12,506 nt of DNA from Candidatus Bathyarchaeota archaeon (GTDB lineage Archaea > Thermoproteota > Bathyarchaeia > EX4484-135), in NCBI GenBank assembly GCA_011040545.1, contig DQYM01000080.1:1-12506 (forward strand), read 5' to 3'. Each line of letters starts with the position of its first letter. The first letter of the stretch is position 1. The notes below the pieces were generated by a model that ran no database searches, had not been told where the DNA came from, and worked only from the letters and a program-made list of their open reading frames with translations. Shown piece by piece: positions 12,453 to 12,506 of the stretch. The position numbers were made by a program, and so were the translations under genes.

Positions 12453-12506
12453 TTGAGGGAGAAGCTAAGGGCGCTAAGGGAGGACTTCTCAATAATAAGG
12501 GGGAAC
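12453..12506 (+). CDS. Start of an unidentified protein (runs off right edge)
   Basis: Eighteen codons are visible from a TTG at 12453, preceded by GGTGGGGAGGGG as ribosome site: (M)REKLRALREDFSIIRGN. The opening, a charged helix followed by a probable hydrophobic segment beyond the edge, recalls the N-termini of archaeal major-facilitator transporters, but this is a guess from 18 residues. It is not eS24, the gene that often follows this cluster in Crenarchaeota. Confidence 0.5.
   Translation, partial: MREKLRALREDFSIIRGN

Overview
The window reads as a chromosomal segment of a thermophilic archaeon of the Thermoproteota (Crenarchaeota), most like the Desulfurococcales; the exact lineage is inference. 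The archaeal assignment rests on archaeal-type uL18, uS5 and uL30, RNA polymerase subunit Rpo7, Spt4, a GTP-dependent dephospho-CoA kinase and A/T-rich TATA boxes placed 25-40 bases before starts. The DNA is moderately GC-rich, prefers AGG, ATA and CTA/CTT codons, and uses TTG as a start codon very often.

Left part (1-2750): a tandem GNAT acetyltransferase runs off the left edge on the minus strand. It is divergent from a radical SAM protein with a winged-helix tail. That gene meets a minus-strand histone-deacetylase-fold gene tail to tail, with the two TAG stops sharing one CTAG. Next (2881-4594) come uL18-uS5-uL30, tightly overlapped and driven by their own promoter. They are an isolated piece of the usual spc ribosomal operon.

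Middle part (4596-9536, minus strand): an apparent five-gene operon read right to left. It encodes a membrane-anchored solute-binding protein, a two-in-one permease, an ABC ATPase, a DUF47/PhoU-like protein and, last, a small protein that I read as a homologue of the ribosomal protein eL22. The first three make a complete importer, probably for an oxyanion or similar small solute. The eL22-like gene is the most unexpected item here.

A tRNA-Val(GAC) with encoded CCA lies at 9621-9697. Immediately after it is a stretch (about 9698-10570) whose codon and base use differ from the rest. It holds one orphan membrane protein and about 300 bases without a clear gene, including inverted repeats that could form a pseudoknot.

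Right part (10604-12344): a PIN-domain protein from a leaderless-type promoter, then Rpo7, Spt4 and dephospho-CoA kinase, packed end to end. Rpo7 has no ordinary start where the family methionine belongs: the codon there is ACG. A further gene begins at 12453 and runs off the right edge. I see no CRISPR array, insertion sequence or clear phage gene.
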